Part shown: positions 1 through 7,732 of the stretch, piece after piece | Layout of the letters: every line of letters starts with the position of its first letter | Numbering within the stretch: position 1 is the first letter of the stretch | Position numbers and translations under genes: made by a program | NCBI GenBank assembly: GCA_020161505.1 | Contig: JAIUNY010000003.1 | Location: 1 to 64,000, forward strand | Length of the DNA: 64,000 nt | Reading direction: 5' to 3' | DNA from: Armatimonadota bacterium | GTDB lineage: Bacteria > Armatimonadota > Fimbriimonadia > Fimbriimonadales > Fimbriimonadaceae | Notes under the pieces: model-generated | Told to the model about the DNA's origin: nothing | What the model saw: only the letters and a program-made list of their open reading frames with translations | Database searches by the model: none

Positions 1-29
1 CCCCCCCCCCTAGTTTTATACTCACCTCA

Positions 30-554
30 ATGTTCTGTTCACTAGCACTCATGACGGGATGGTCGCTCTACGGCACGTATAATTTTTACCGAGATGAAAC
101 GTTAACGATCCGCTTGGAGGAGAACTGGGGATCTCAAGGCGTCGTGTACGTGGGATATGATCAGGATGATTACCCAGTCGAGACGACCAGGGAAAACAGC
201 TGTGAGGGCACAGCAACTCAGGCACCTGCTTGGGGCCCCAGGGTCGACACACTTTATCAAAATGATGTTCGTGTTAATTTCAGCTTTAGCTCATATTTGA
301 TTCCGTCGCTACATTTTCGTCACCACTACGTAAAGTGGAATGAAGATGCCTATGCGGAAGTCCACTTTGCGGATGGCGTAAACGCGCAGCTTAGCTTCCC
401 AAACTACCAGTCGCTGCTCAACTGGATGCTTCTGAACGACGGTACTTTGATCGCTGCAAGAGTCGACAGCATCTATCGAGGGACAAGTCACGTCGATATC
501 CTCCCCTTAACGAACGATGGCGGCGAGGAAACTCCGCCCGAAGGTGACAACTAG
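30..554 (+). CDS. Hypothetical protein, possibly 5'-truncated
   Basis: I do not recognise this 174-residue protein. The frame stays open upstream to the window edge, so the ATG used here may be internal to a longer gene. The product is rich in aromatic and acidic residues (Tyr, Trp, Asp, Glu) and ends in a Gly/Glu/Pro-rich acidic tail. A weak hydrophobic stretch at the very start could be the end of a signal peptide. The next gene starts directly after this stop codon, so the two are probably co-transcribed. Base composition is visibly AT-richer than most of the window, which could mean transfer or a gene under different selection. The window opens with ten consecutive C residues, possibly a contig edge artefact. 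Confidence 0.5.
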   Translation: MFCSLALMTGWSLYGTYNFYRDETLTIRLEENWGSQGVVYVGYDQDDYPVETTRENSCEGTATQAPAWGPRVDTLYQNDVRVNFSFSSYLIPSLHFRHHYVKWNEDAYAEVHFADGVNAQLSFPNYQSLLNWMLLNDGTLIAARVDSIYRGTSHVDILPLTNDGGEETPPEGDN

Positions 555-1502
555 TTGAATCTCCCAATGCTGGTTCTTTCTTCGGCACTTCTGGCTCTGA
601 CGCAGGTCAATGAAGTCGTACCGGATCGATTGTTGGTCATGTCGCCCTTGCCGATGTCGGCTGACCTCGTCACCGCTCTGAAAAAGAAACCTGTACTTGC
701 AGCAGCCGAGTCGCTCGCGCCTGAAGGTAGCTACACGGTTCAGGTCGGTTCCCTTCTCGCATGCGACCCGTGGCACGCCACCGGCATCCTTCCGATGAGG
801 GAGAACACACTGTTGCTGAAGAAGCTATCTGGTCTTGGAACTAGTAACACTATTAAATTGTCAGATCTGTCTCCAGAGGAACAGTCGGCACTCTGGGGGG
901 TTGTCTCTCGGATGGATCCGACTATTTCGAACAAGTCGACTGAGTTTGAGTTTGTTGTCGGTCAACAACTTACCGTAGAGATCAACGGAAAAAAGCAACG
1001 TATCCCGCTTACCAGTACGGATCGACCAGGGATTCCCAAAGATGTAGCAACTCGAGAACAACCTGGCCCATCGAAACGTTGGCAACAGGCTTCACCTCCG
1101 CCAAGACTTGTCAACGTCGGTAGTTTGAGCTTCCAGTTTGTCCAACCGAGACCCCAGGCTGGCAAAGATTTGGAGGCTTTGGCCTCTGTTGTGGACACGA
1201 TTGCACGAGACTATTCAAGTAGCCTAACGGAATGGGATAGTGCACTCAATCAACTTCGATCCCAGATTGAGGGCATTAAAGACATTGCTCCAAACACAAC
1301 GTTTTCCTCACTAGATCCGGCTACCCGTCGCGTAGCAGAAGATTTTGTCCGCGCCAATTTCAAGAGTCTCGGATTCGGCTCAGAAACCGATGCCATCGCG
1401 GCGCTCGAAGGATCAAAGGTGTCTAGTTCACGAACAATAGCTGGGCTTCAGTTCAGAACAGGCGAGAATTCCTATACAACTTTGTACGGGCTCGGAGAGT
1501 GA
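555..1502 (+). CDS. Hypothetical secreted protein
   Basis: An unrecognised 315-residue protein. The start codon is TTG, immediately after the TAG of the preceding gene, which points to translational coupling; an ATG four codons later is an alternative. The first ~20 residues (MNLPMLVLSSALLALTQ) look like a signal peptide, so export is likely. The middle is Pro-rich and the C-terminal third is predicted mostly helical (residues ~195-290). No catalytic motif was seen. Like its upstream neighbour it is AT-richer than the rest of the window, so both may belong to an accessory segment. Confidence 0.6.
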   Translation: MNLPMLVLSSALLALTQVNEVVPDRLLVMSPLPMSADLVTALKKKPVLAAAESLAPEGSYTVQVGSLLACDPWHATGILPMRENTLLLKKLSGLGTSNTIKLSDLSPEEQSALWGVVSRMDPTISNKSTEFEFVVGQQLTVEINGKKQRIPLTSTDRPGIPKDVATREQPGPSKRWQQASPPPRLVNVGSLSFQFVQPRPQAGKDLEALASVVDTIARDYSSSLTEWDSALNQLRSQIEGIKDIAPNTTFSSLDPATRRVAEDFVRANFKSLGFGSETDAIAALEGSKVSSSRTIAGLQFRTGENSYTTLYGLGE

Positions 1503-1525
1503 ATTTCGATCGGGCACAAAGTGGA

Positions 1526-1560
1526 GCGGAGGCCGCTCGGCAAGCCGAACGAACCTCCGC
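1526..1560 (+). terminator. Hairpin after the first two genes (weak terminator)
   Basis: GCGGAGG (1526-1532) pairs perfectly with CCTCCGC (1554-1560), with an inner TCGGC/GCCGA helix. It starts 24 nt after the stop codon at 1502. No T-run follows, so it is a terminator candidate by position and structure only. Confidence 0.35.
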
Positions 1561-2131
1561 AGCTCATCGCCCCGAAGGACGAACGAGCAAACTGGCTTTT
1601 CTTTCGTTATAAGGCGAACGTGCTTCGCTCCCGAGAGAGCGGGCCTGCTGCCCTGATCCAACTTTCAATCAGCCAGAGTGCGACTCGAGGGGCTCCCCAA
1701 CGAGCCGAGACTCGTCGAGGAACCGATCTCCTCGCATTTTCGACGGCACGAAGGTCGCTTTCGCGATAAAGTCGTCGCTCGTCGTTTTCCTGCTCTCCTC
1801 CGTCCACCCGAGGGTGTTCAGAAGTGGAGTGTGCAGGCTCTCCTGGGGTTCGTTTCCGATCCTCATTCGAGGGTTCGAATCCTGAGCGCTTTCCGGTTCC
1901 GTTTCCGTCTCCGTTCTGCCTCTTGGCTCGTGTAACTACTGTATCACACCCCAGGGGTCCCCGCAAGATGCATTTAAGAAATCGCTTCAGACTTGTGCAC
2001 AACTTATCCACAAGTTAAGGTGCATAAAGAAGAAGGGACTCTTCGGGCCCCGTAGGAATACCGGATTTCGTGAGTTTCCCCCGTGCAACTACCAGACGGG
2101 GAAAACATCTGCCCCCGCAGCAAAAACCCCC
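1561..2131. other. Gene-poor intergenic stretch
   Basis: Several open frames cross this stretch on both strands, but none has a convincing ribosome-binding site, protein-like composition or recognisable domain. It is rich in short TCG-containing repeats and small inverted repeats such as CCCG-agagag-CGGG near 1632-1645. A tRNA-T-loop-like GGGTTCGAATCC at 1871-1882 has no matching acceptor or anticodon arms. The only specific signals I can support are the DnaA-box pair at 1993-2012 and the promoter that follows. Confidence 0.5.
1993..2012 (+). promoter_or_regulatory. DnaA-box-like pair
   Basis: TTATCCACA at 2004-2012 is an exact match to the classic DnaA box. It abuts the self-complementary TTGTGCACAA at 1993-2002, which reads as a relaxed DnaA box on both strands. 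It lies about 160 bp upstream of the LuxR/PAS regulator. dnaA and dnaN are not in the window, so a regulatory or titration site is more likely than oriC. Confidence 0.45.
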
Positions 2132-2140
2132 TGATATACT
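2132..2140 (+). promoter_or_regulatory. Extended -10 promoter of the LuxR/PAS gene
   Basis: TGATATACT contains an extended TG motif plus TATACT (2135-2140). The predicted transcription start near 2147 lies after the upstream GTG at 2070 and before the ATG at 2169, which favours the ATG as the start of the gene. Confidence 0.5.
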
Positions 2141-2168
2141 GTCTTCCAGCCGGGTCGCACCGGCCACT

Positions 2169-2945
2169 ATGTCGCGTCGCGGAGAGGAAATTCTGCTGCT
2201 TGCCGCTGCAGGCCTCACGGATAAAGAAATAGCTGATGAGTTGTGCATCAGCGTTCGTACGGTAGAGGGTCACTGGAGACGGTTAAGAGAGGAAACAGGG
2301 CAGCCCAACAAGGCTGGCTTGCTAGGACAGATGTTAGCTCAACGTCTGGCCCAGACCGAGCAGAACTTCACCCAGCAACTGGCGGATCTTGAAGCCAAAG
2401 TTGCCCACGCCGAACGCGAGAAAGAGGAGTTGCGACAAAGGCAGGAGCTGGCGGAAACAGAAGCCCGATTGCAGTCTCGCGTACTGCACAATTCTCTGAC
2501 CAAGCTCTACGACGAGGTGAATCGATTGCGAGACGCAAACAACGGAGCGGACGAACTGCGAGCCATTGTCCTGAAGAGCAATGTGCTGGCTTATCGTTGC
2601 GAGCTCGAAGAGCCGCATCGATGTCTGTTCATCTCTGAAAGCGTCCGGGCCCTTGGTTACCGACCAAGTGAATTCCTGCAAGCGGGCCTGCCGCTCTCGA
2701 CCCTGGTGCATCCCGAGGACTTTGCCGAAGTCTGGGCCAAATCTTTGATCCAACTTCGAGAGGGCGCGGAAAGGCTGGATCGCCGGTATCGGTTGATCTC
2801 GCGAAACGGCGATGTCAAGCATGTGATCGACCGGTGCCATATTGAACGACCCGCAGACGGCCCTGCTTCGATCTCGACTTTTGTCTTTGACATCACTCAC
2901 ATGGGCTCGGAAATCTTCACTTCCAATCGTCCGATGATCAAGTAG
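2169..2945 (+). CDS. LuxR-type HTH protein with C-terminal PAS domain
   Basis: A probable transcription regulator of 258 residues. A LuxR/GerE-type helix-turn-helix occupies roughly residues 3-45 (motif GLTDKEIADELCISVRTVEG). An extended, Glu/Gln-rich coiled coil follows (~55-125), then a PAS-fold domain (~135-255) containing LGYRPSEF and the PAC-like RLISRNGDVKHV and VFDITHM. LuxR HTH domains normally sit at the C-terminus, so this order is inverted. An in-frame GTG start at 2070 would add 33 low-complexity residues, but the -10 box at 2135-2140 argues for the ATG at 2169. The ligand and targets are unknown; the PAS domain could sense redox state, a small molecule or a partner. The gene converges on its neighbour and the two overlap by 8 bp. 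Confidence 0.75.
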   Translation: MSRRGEEILLLAAAGLTDKEIADELCISVRTVEGHWRRLREETGQPNKAGLLGQMLAQRLAQTEQNFTQQLADLEAKVAHAEREKEELRQRQELAETEARLQSRVLHNSLTKLYDEVNRLRDANNGADELRAIVLKSNVLAYRCELEEPHRCLFISESVRALGYRPSEFLQAGLPLSTLVHPEDFAEVWAKSLIQLREGAERLDRRYRLISRNGDVKHVIDRCHIERPADGPASISTFVFDITHMGSEIFTSNRPMIK

Positions 2946-3915
2946 ATTGCTCGGTGACGGCATGGGTGGAGAGTGTCGTAAGAGTCACCACGTATTCTCG
3001 ACCATCCTTCGTGCCCAGTCCGGCGAGAGTGCCATCCTCGGCAATCGCGGTGATCGCGGAAACGGTGATGCCCTGCGGCTCAATGACTTCCCCGCTGAGA
3101 ATGACGACCGTGCCATCGGCGAGGATGAGATAGTGACGAAGTTGTCCCTCGGCGTCTGTGCCAAAAGCGAGGATATTGCCTGATCGATCCGCGCCAATCG
3201 GCTGAGCCCTTTCTCCAAGCTGTGGCAGAGGCTCATACGCGCCCTCGGGTTTCCACCATCCAATCTCTTGCGTGCCGGAGGCATACCGAGAGGCGAGGAG
3301 CACGCCCCACTGGCTTTGGATCGCGACGGGGCGACGGTAAGCCCCATTGAGGCTCTCGATTTGCGGTTCCGCCCGGAGGATTTCCGCGTGAGTGGTGCGG
3401 AAGGCCGAGCCATCGGCGAGTTGACCAGCCACGATTCCATCCGAGTTGATGGCGAGGATGCTGGTGAGTTCCCCCGCCAGGAGTTCCGGCCGACCTGACT
3501 CCCAGACCACAGCCCGGTCGGCCTGCGATGCCTCGGCAGTGCCACCGATCAATCCGGGGTGTCCGCACGCTTGGGCGGAGGCTCGATCTGCCCGAGTCGG
3601 AGTGCTCAGATGCTGGAACCCTTCGACCGGGGAGAAGAGAAATGCTTCGTCTCCGAATCCGAGGTGGCCGCATACTCGTCCGTCGGGCATCACAGCGGTG
3701 GCGTACGAGGCGCGCGAGGCGAGCTTGCGGATTCCATCCGAAGCGGAGAAGGTGGCGACGAATGTCTCACCCGAAGTCGCTTCCGTGAAGGATCCGACAA
3801 CCGTTCCGTCCCGCCAAAGGCCAACGACAGAAAGATGGCCTCCTGTGACTTCACCCAAAACTCTAAAAAACCTATTGGTCGCACGAGGCGACATAACAAT
3901 CAACTGTTCGTTCAT
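2938..3915 (-). CDS. HAF-like repeat protein
   Basis: A 325-residue protein with recurring blocks of the form DGTVVGSF, DGRVCGHL, DGIVAGQL and DGTLAGLG. These resemble the HAF repeats of extracellular proteins and suggest a beta-rich repeat or propeller fold. No catalytic motif or clear signal peptide is visible at the chosen start. An alternative ATG seven codons downstream (MSPRATNRFF) is possible, as the upstream ribosome-binding site is weak. It converges on the LuxR/PAS gene. The function is unknown. Confidence 0.6.
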   Translation of the reverse strand: MNEQLIVMSPRATNRFFRVLGEVTGGHLSVVGLWRDGTVVGSFTEATSGETFVATFSASDGIRKLASRASYATAVMPDGRVCGHLGFGDEAFLFSPVEGFQHLSTPTRADRASAQACGHPGLIGGTAEASQADRAVVWESGRPELLAGELTSILAINSDGIVAGQLADGSAFRTTHAEILRAEPQIESLNGAYRRPVAIQSQWGVLLASRYASGTQEIGWWKPEGAYEPLPQLGERAQPIGADRSGNILAFGTDAEGQLRHYLILADGTVVILSGEVIEPQGITVSAITAIAEDGTLAGLGTKDGREYVVTLTTLSTHAVTEQST

Positions 3916-4125
3916 CCTGTTGGAAACGACTTGGCCCGACGGACAAAGTTGGATGGGGGCCGGCTCTCACACCGACCCCTGAACCTTCCACAGCCCGTTC
4001 CGCTGCTTCAGTCGCTCCTCTCTCTTGGCTCTGATTCGAGCCGCTTCCGGGGGTATGCCCCGAAACTTTCTCTTGAGAACCAGCAGATTTACGGGTCGCG
4101 AACCCTCCGTGTCTGCACGGTTCCA
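3916..4125. other. Intergenic, no supported gene
   Basis: No gene could be supported. On the minus strand, about 4110-3965 encodes a basic stretch resembling a small RNA-binding protein (…KRKFRGIPPEAARIRAKREER…), but the frame has no ATG, GTG or TTG start with a ribosome-binding site. It is noted only as a possible relic. Confidence 0.4.
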
Positions 4126-4134
4126 TGCTACAAT
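4126..4134 (+). promoter_or_regulatory. Extended -10 promoter of the putative structured RNA
   Basis: TGCTACAAT, i.e. TGn plus TACAAT at 4129-4134. The predicted start falls at about 4141, right where the first hairpin (GATGG/CCATC) begins. No good -35 box is visible, as is common with extended -10 promoters. Confidence 0.45.
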
Positions 4135-4140
4135 CCTGAT

Positions 4141-4599
4141 TGATGGACTGACGAGGTACTAACCCCGTGCCATCGGATTGTTTGTGCTCCTATATTGATT
4201 TCGACTGTATTGCCACTGAACAAGTGGTCGGCGTCGCAGGAAACGTCCGCCGACCAAGTGCTCTGCCAAGAGCGCTCCGTTCATGAAGCAGTCTCTCGAC
4301 CATTCCGTGCGCTTTTTCCCGCCACCTCCCTTTCGGATGGAAGAAGGAAAAAGTGACCGACAGCGAGGAAAACAACTGTCGGCCATCGGAGAGGTTTGTG
4401 CTTTTTTGCTCTTGTCCCATCGTGCTATGCCGCAGGACTCGTAGACCTTTCGGGTCTGCAAGTCATGATAAGCCCGTTCACTTCAGGGACTGATCCTCTC
4501 AGTCGCCCGTTAGGATCCGGTGGACAATGGATTGACGCACTGTAACCAGTGCAGCTCCTCTCACTCAATCCACCATCCGGATCCTACGCGTGGTTTTTT
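4141..4599 (+). ncRNA. Putative large structured non-coding RNA, unknown class
   Basis: No protein-like frame exists here, but perfect or near-perfect helices follow one another from a promoter to a terminator. They are: GATGG/CCATC (4142-4146/4170-4174); CACT+TGGTCGGCG with CGCCGACCA+AGTG (4214-4217, 4225-4233/4248-4260); GCTCT-gcca-AGAGC (4260-4273); CTTTTTCC/GGAAAAAG (4312-4319/4346-4353); CCGACAG/CTGTCGG (4357-4363/4376-4382); GACT..AGACC-tttcg-GGTCT..AGTC (4436-4464); ACTGA-tcctc-TCAGT (4489-4503); and the branched terminator arm. I compared it from memory with RNase P RNA, tmRNA, SRP RNA and 6S RNA: the conserved core sequences of these are absent. It lies upstream of kynA, so it could be a free RNA or a long leader, but the terminator and a separate promoter-like box before kynA favour a free RNA. 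Confidence 0.5.
4504..4599 (+). terminator. Branched Rho-independent terminator
   Basis: TAGGATCCGG (4511-4520) pairs with CCGGATCCTA (4577-4586). Inside it TGGATTGA (4528-4535) pairs with TCAATCCA (4565-4572), and an apical hairpin GCACTG-taac-CAGTGC spans 4537-4552. The lower stem can extend with mismatches to the T-run at 4594-4599. This is an unusually large and branched terminator, and it is part of the RNA described above. Confidence 0.65.
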
Positions 4600-4859
4600 A
4601 TTGTCAAAGTCGCCTTTCGCTCGTCTTCGCCTCTCGGCTCCAACTTGCTGCTTGCATGGCGATATGATACGGCACCCAGGATTTTTGTGCAATGCGTGAA
4701 ATTGCCCTACTTTGTCGCCGCCATCTGCTCGGCCAGATAGGCGATCCAGAGCCTCATTCCTCGAAAAGCCTCTGACTGAGAGAACTACCTGCGGGTTTTT
4801 ACGTGCATTGCCGCCTCATCACCTTGCTTGACCGCCACCACGACGAAGTCTCTTGGCCC
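4600..4859. other. Gap between the structured RNA and kynA
   Basis: No gene could be supported. A TATGAT box (4663-4668) and a 27-codon ORF (ATG near 4692, MREIALLCRRHLLGQ…) with an AGGA upstream are visible. The ORF has no Trp codons, so it is not an obvious tryptophan leader peptide. A T-run near 4796-4800 lacks a clear stem. Confidence 0.35.
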
Positions 4860-4865
4860 CATAAT
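4860..4865 (+). promoter_or_regulatory. Putative leaderless -10 box of kynA
   Basis: CATAAT ends 5 nt before the ATG at 4871, and there is no Shine-Dalgarno sequence. The spacing places the transcription start at or next to the A of the ATG. Confidence 0.45.
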
Positions 4866-4870
4866 CAGCC

Positions 4871-5710
4871 ATGACACGGGCGTTTGAAGAAACCATCCAT
4901 ACCGATTTTCCCAATCGACTGGATTACGCCACTTACTTGAGACTCGATTTAATCCTGCAGGCGCAGCAGCCCCTCAGCGATCCTGAGCACCACGACGAAA
5001 CCCTCTTCATCATCCAGCACCAAACCAGCGAGCTCTGGATGAAGCTCATCATCCACGAACTTCAGGCGGGGATCCGGTCGATTCAGAACGACCAGCTGGA
5101 GCCTTGCTTCAAAATCTTGGCCCGGGTGAAGCATGTGCAGCGGATGCTGTTTGAACAGTGGGCGGTGCTCGCCACCCTCACCCCAACCGAATACGCAGAG
5201 TTCAGAGGTGCACTGGGCCGGGCGAGTGGGTTTCAATCATGGCAATATCGGCATATCGAATTCCTGCTCGGGAACAAGGATGCCAACGCCCTGCGCGTCT
5301 TCAAGGATCGCCCCGACGAGCAGTCGGCCTTGGCGACCGCCCTCAACTCACCCAGCTTGTACGATGAATTCCTTCGCCATTTGGGGCGGCGCGGACTTCC
5401 CGTCCCTTCCGAGAGCGTCGAGCGATCCTGGCAGGAACCCTACGCGGCTCGCGAAGGCGTGCGGGATGTCTTCAAGATCATCTACGAAAACCCCGCCGCC
5501 CACTGGGACGCCTACGAAATGGCCGAGAAACTGGTGGATGTCGAGGAGCAGTTCAGCCTCTGGCGGTACCGACACATGCTCACCGTTGAGAGGGTGATTG
5601 GTCACAAAACGGGAACGGGCGGAAGCTCCGGGGTCAGCTTTCTGCGGAAGGCGCTGGAGATCCGGCTCTTTCCCGAACTCTGGGATGTTCGGACGGAGAT
5701 CGGCCGGTGA
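4871..5710 (+). CDS. kynA: Tryptophan 2,3-dioxygenase
   Basis: Haem enzyme that opens the indole ring of L-tryptophan to give N-formylkynurenine, the first step of the kynurenine pathway; cytoplasmic. The 279-residue length is normal for bacterial enzymes. Family signatures are all present: [19 protein letters not shown] (substrate Phe and distal His region), [17 protein letters not shown] (substrate Arg), and near the end [18 protein letters not shown] with the proximal haem His. The stop overlaps the GTG start of kynU by 4 bp, so the two form an operon. A kynurenine formamidase (kynB) is not in the window and must be encoded elsewhere. Upstream sits the structured RNA, then a leaderless-type promoter. 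Confidence 0.95.
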   Translation: MTRAFEETIHTDFPNRLDYATYLRLDLILQAQQPLSDPEHHDETLFIIQHQTSELWMKLIIHELQAGIRSIQNDQLEPCFKILARVKHVQRMLFEQWAVLATLTPTEYAEFRGALGRASGFQSWQYRHIEFLLGNKDANALRVFKDRPDEQSALATALNSPSLYDEFLRHLGRRGLPVPSESVERSWQEPYAAREGVRDVFKIIYENPAAHWDAYEMAEKLVDVEEQFSLWRYRHMLTVERVIGHKTGTGGSSGVSFLRKALEIRLFPELWDVRTEIGR

Positions 5711-6909
5711 ACCCACTGATCACGCGAGAGGAAATCGCGCCTCTCTTTTCCCGGCACCTCCAAGTGCCGGGGATCTACCTGGCTAACCATTCTCTTGGTC
5801 GGCCGCTCGACGCCATGCAAGACGAAGTCAATCGGTTCCTCGATGCGTGGTATGCGGAGATGGACGGAGCTTGGGGGGTCTGGCTGGACATGCTCCGGGA
5901 ATACCAGGAGTTGGTGGGAGAACTCCTTGGGCTGACCGACGGCAATCTTGTGGCGCTCAAGACCTCTGCGGGCCAGGGTCTCAGGGCTGTTCTCAATGCG
6001 CTTCCCCAGGACGGTTCCTTGCGTCCGGTGCGCGTGGTCGCCACCCGGGGGGAATTCGATAGCGTTGACTTTATTCTCAAGAGCTATGTCGAGAAAGGCC
6101 GTGCGGAGGTGGTTTGGCTGGAGGCGACCGAAGTGGATGGAGTTCCCGAATATGAGGCGCAGAAGCTGTTGGAACAGTGCCGTACCCATACCCCCGATTT
6201 GTTGGTGTGCAGCAGCGTTCACTTTGCCACCGGCAGAGTGATGCAGGGACTTGACCATGTGATGGAGGAGTGCCGGGCCCTCGGCATCGTCACGCTTATC
6301 GACACCTACCATTCTTTCGGGGTTCTTCCCTCGCCCTGGCCTCGGCAGGCCGACTTCGCGATCGGCGGGAGCTATAAGTACGTCCATGGAGGCCCCGGGG
6401 CATGCTGGCTCGCGATGTCCGAGCATGGCGCGAACCTTGGGCTTCGGACTCTGGATACTGGTTGGTTCGCCAAACGCGATCTCTTTGGCTACGCGCGATC
6501 TGAGAGTGCTGAGCTGTCAACCGATGGTCGAGCCTGGTGGGAATCGACACCCCCGGTCATCGTGGTTGCTCAGGCATTGGCGGGCTTGCGGCTCCTGAAG
6601 TCTCTGACTATCGAACGGCTCCGCGAAACTTCTCTCCACCAGCAAGCAGAGCTCCGGGAGACCTTCGGCAAGCATGGTCTCTCGTTCGCGACCCCTGTAG
6701 AGATCTCCCATCAAGGCGCATTCAGCATATTGCCAGCGGGAAATGCTCACCATGTGGTGGAACAGCTTGCATCACATGGCGTGAAAGTTGATGCCCGCTC
6801 TGGATTTGTGCGCTTCGGCCCTCATCCGCTGAACACAAGCGAGGAGTTTGAGGTCGTCGCTCAGATATTGAGCAAGATCCCAATTACTCCGCGCTCATCA
6901 GGCGATTGA
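5707..6909 (+). CDS. kynU: Kynureninase
   Basis: PLP-dependent hydrolase that cleaves kynurenine to anthranilate and alanine; cytoplasmic. The 400-residue length fits the family. Visible features: [14 protein letters not shown] (phosphate-binding region), [14 protein letters not shown], the [11 protein letters not shown] aspartate region that contacts the PLP ring nitrogen, and [16 protein letters not shown] with the Schiff-base lysine. It starts with GTG inside the kynA stop (GTGA overlap), so translation is coupled. With kynA it would convert tryptophan to anthranilate, either for catabolism or for products built on anthranilate. The 3' end overlaps the converging SGNH hydrolase gene by 26 bp. 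Confidence 0.93.
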   Translation: MNPLITREEIAPLFSRHLQVPGIYLANHSLGRPLDAMQDEVNRFLDAWYAEMDGAWGVWLDMLREYQELVGELLGLTDGNLVALKTSAGQGLRAVLNALPQDGSLRPVRVVATRGEFDSVDFILKSYVEKGRAEVVWLEATEVDGVPEYEAQKLLEQCRTHTPDLLVCSSVHFATGRVMQGLDHVMEECRALGIVTLIDTYHSFGVLPSPWPRQADFAIGGSYKYVHGGPGACWLAMSEHGANLGLRTLDTGWFAKRDLFGYARSESAELSTDGRAWWESTPPVIVVAQALAGLRLLKSLTIERLRETSLHQQAELRETFGKHGLSFATPVEISHQGAFSILPAGNAHHVVEQLASHGVKVDARSGFVRFGPHPLNTSEEFEVVAQILSKIPITPRSSGD

Positions 6910-7711
6910 GCGTCGGCATCATGGATTTTGCCCATACTTCGTAGCCATCTTCGTTCAGATGCAAGTCATCGGGAAAGAGCTCCGTCCTCAGCCGCCCGTC
7001 CTCGTGAGTGAAGTTTTTGGTCATGTCCAAGAACGTCACTCGATCTCGGAGCCCGAGATCACTGACCAACTGGTTAACGCGATTGTTCTTCTCCCGACTC
7101 TCGGTCACGGTCTTATCTCGAGGCAGAATGCCGAGCAGGAGAACGTGGGCTGTTGGCAGCCGGCGTTCGAGATCATCGACGACGGCCACAATGCCCCCGG
7201 CGATCTGCTCGGCCGTGTGGTGCATGGTGTTGTTCGTGCCGATCAAGACCACCGCCACCTTCGGCGAAAGTCCATCCAGCGCCCCGTTTTGGAATCGCCA
7301 AAGCACATGGCCCGTCTGATCCCATCCAAAACCCATATTGATCGGCTTCCACTTCTCAAAACATTCATCCCACAGCTGGGGTGCCGTTCCTTTCCATTGC
7401 GGGCCAGGCTCGGGGACGCCTCCCCAACCATGGGTGATCGAATCGCCAATCAAGATGAGCTTTGTGTCTCGGCGCTCCCGCGCGACCTCCAACACCGCGC
7501 GATGTCGGGCCATCCAGTCAAACGACCCGGCCTCCGTGGGGCCATCGTTTTGCATGGGGATACAGGCAGGGTTTTCAAAAACGGGAGGCAAATCCTCACT
7601 GAGCAGCGAATCGCAAACAACTTTGCACATGGGTCTCTCCACCTGGGTGCGGGAGAGCACCGACGGCGACGAGGTTGCCAGAAATAACGCTATGGCAAAC
7701 CTCATCCCCAT
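6884..7711 (-). CDS. Secreted SGNH/GDSL hydrolase
   Basis: A lipase/esterase-like hydrolase of the platelet-activating-factor acetylhydrolase type. Block I is LILIGDSITHGWGG (nucleophile Ser), block III is VVLIGTNNTMHH (GxND-like, with Asn-Asn), and block V is DDLHLNEDGYEVWAK (Asp/His pair). An N-terminal signal peptide (MRFAIALFLATSS) suggests export, probably acting on acetylated or acylated glycans. A second in-frame ATG two codons downstream (7705) is a good alternative: TATTGT lies 6 nt before it and directly abuts the first ATG, matching the leaderless pattern seen elsewhere here. It is the most downstream of five consecutive minus-strand genes and overlaps kynU convergently. Confidence 0.85.
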   Translation of the reverse strand: MGMRFAIALFLATSSPSVLSRTQVERPMCKVVCDSLLSEDLPPVFENPACIPMQNDGPTEAGSFDWMARHRAVLEVARERRDTKLILIGDSITHGWGGVPEPGPQWKGTAPQLWDECFEKWKPINMGFGWDQTGHVLWRFQNGALDGLSPKVAVVLIGTNNTMHHTAEQIAGGIVAVVDDLERRLPTAHVLLLGILPRDKTVTESREKNNRVNQLVSDLGLRDRVTFLDMTKNFTHEDGRLRTELFPDDLHLNEDGYEVWAKSMMPTLNRLMSAE

Positions 7712-7732
7712 ACAATACCCACTAGAGTATCG

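Noticed and set aside
1865-1890. tRNA-like T-loop GGGTTCGAATCC
   Set aside because: The T-stem pairs poorly and no acceptor, D or anticodon arms could be placed upstream at normal distances.
3965-4115. Basic minus-strand stretch KRKFRGIPPEAARIRAKREER
   Set aside because: It looks protein-like, but there is no acceptable start codon or ribosome-binding site, and the frame ends within 45 codons. It could be a relic.
4141-4260. Hammerhead-ribozyme-like CTGACGA near the start of the structured RNA
   Set aside because: The required GAAA and the three-stem junction could not be arranged around it.
4225-4260. RNase P RNA, suggested by AGGAAACGTCCG
   Set aside because: It differs from the conserved GAGGAAAGTCC core, and the matching 3' conserved ACAGAA…GGCTTA block is absent.
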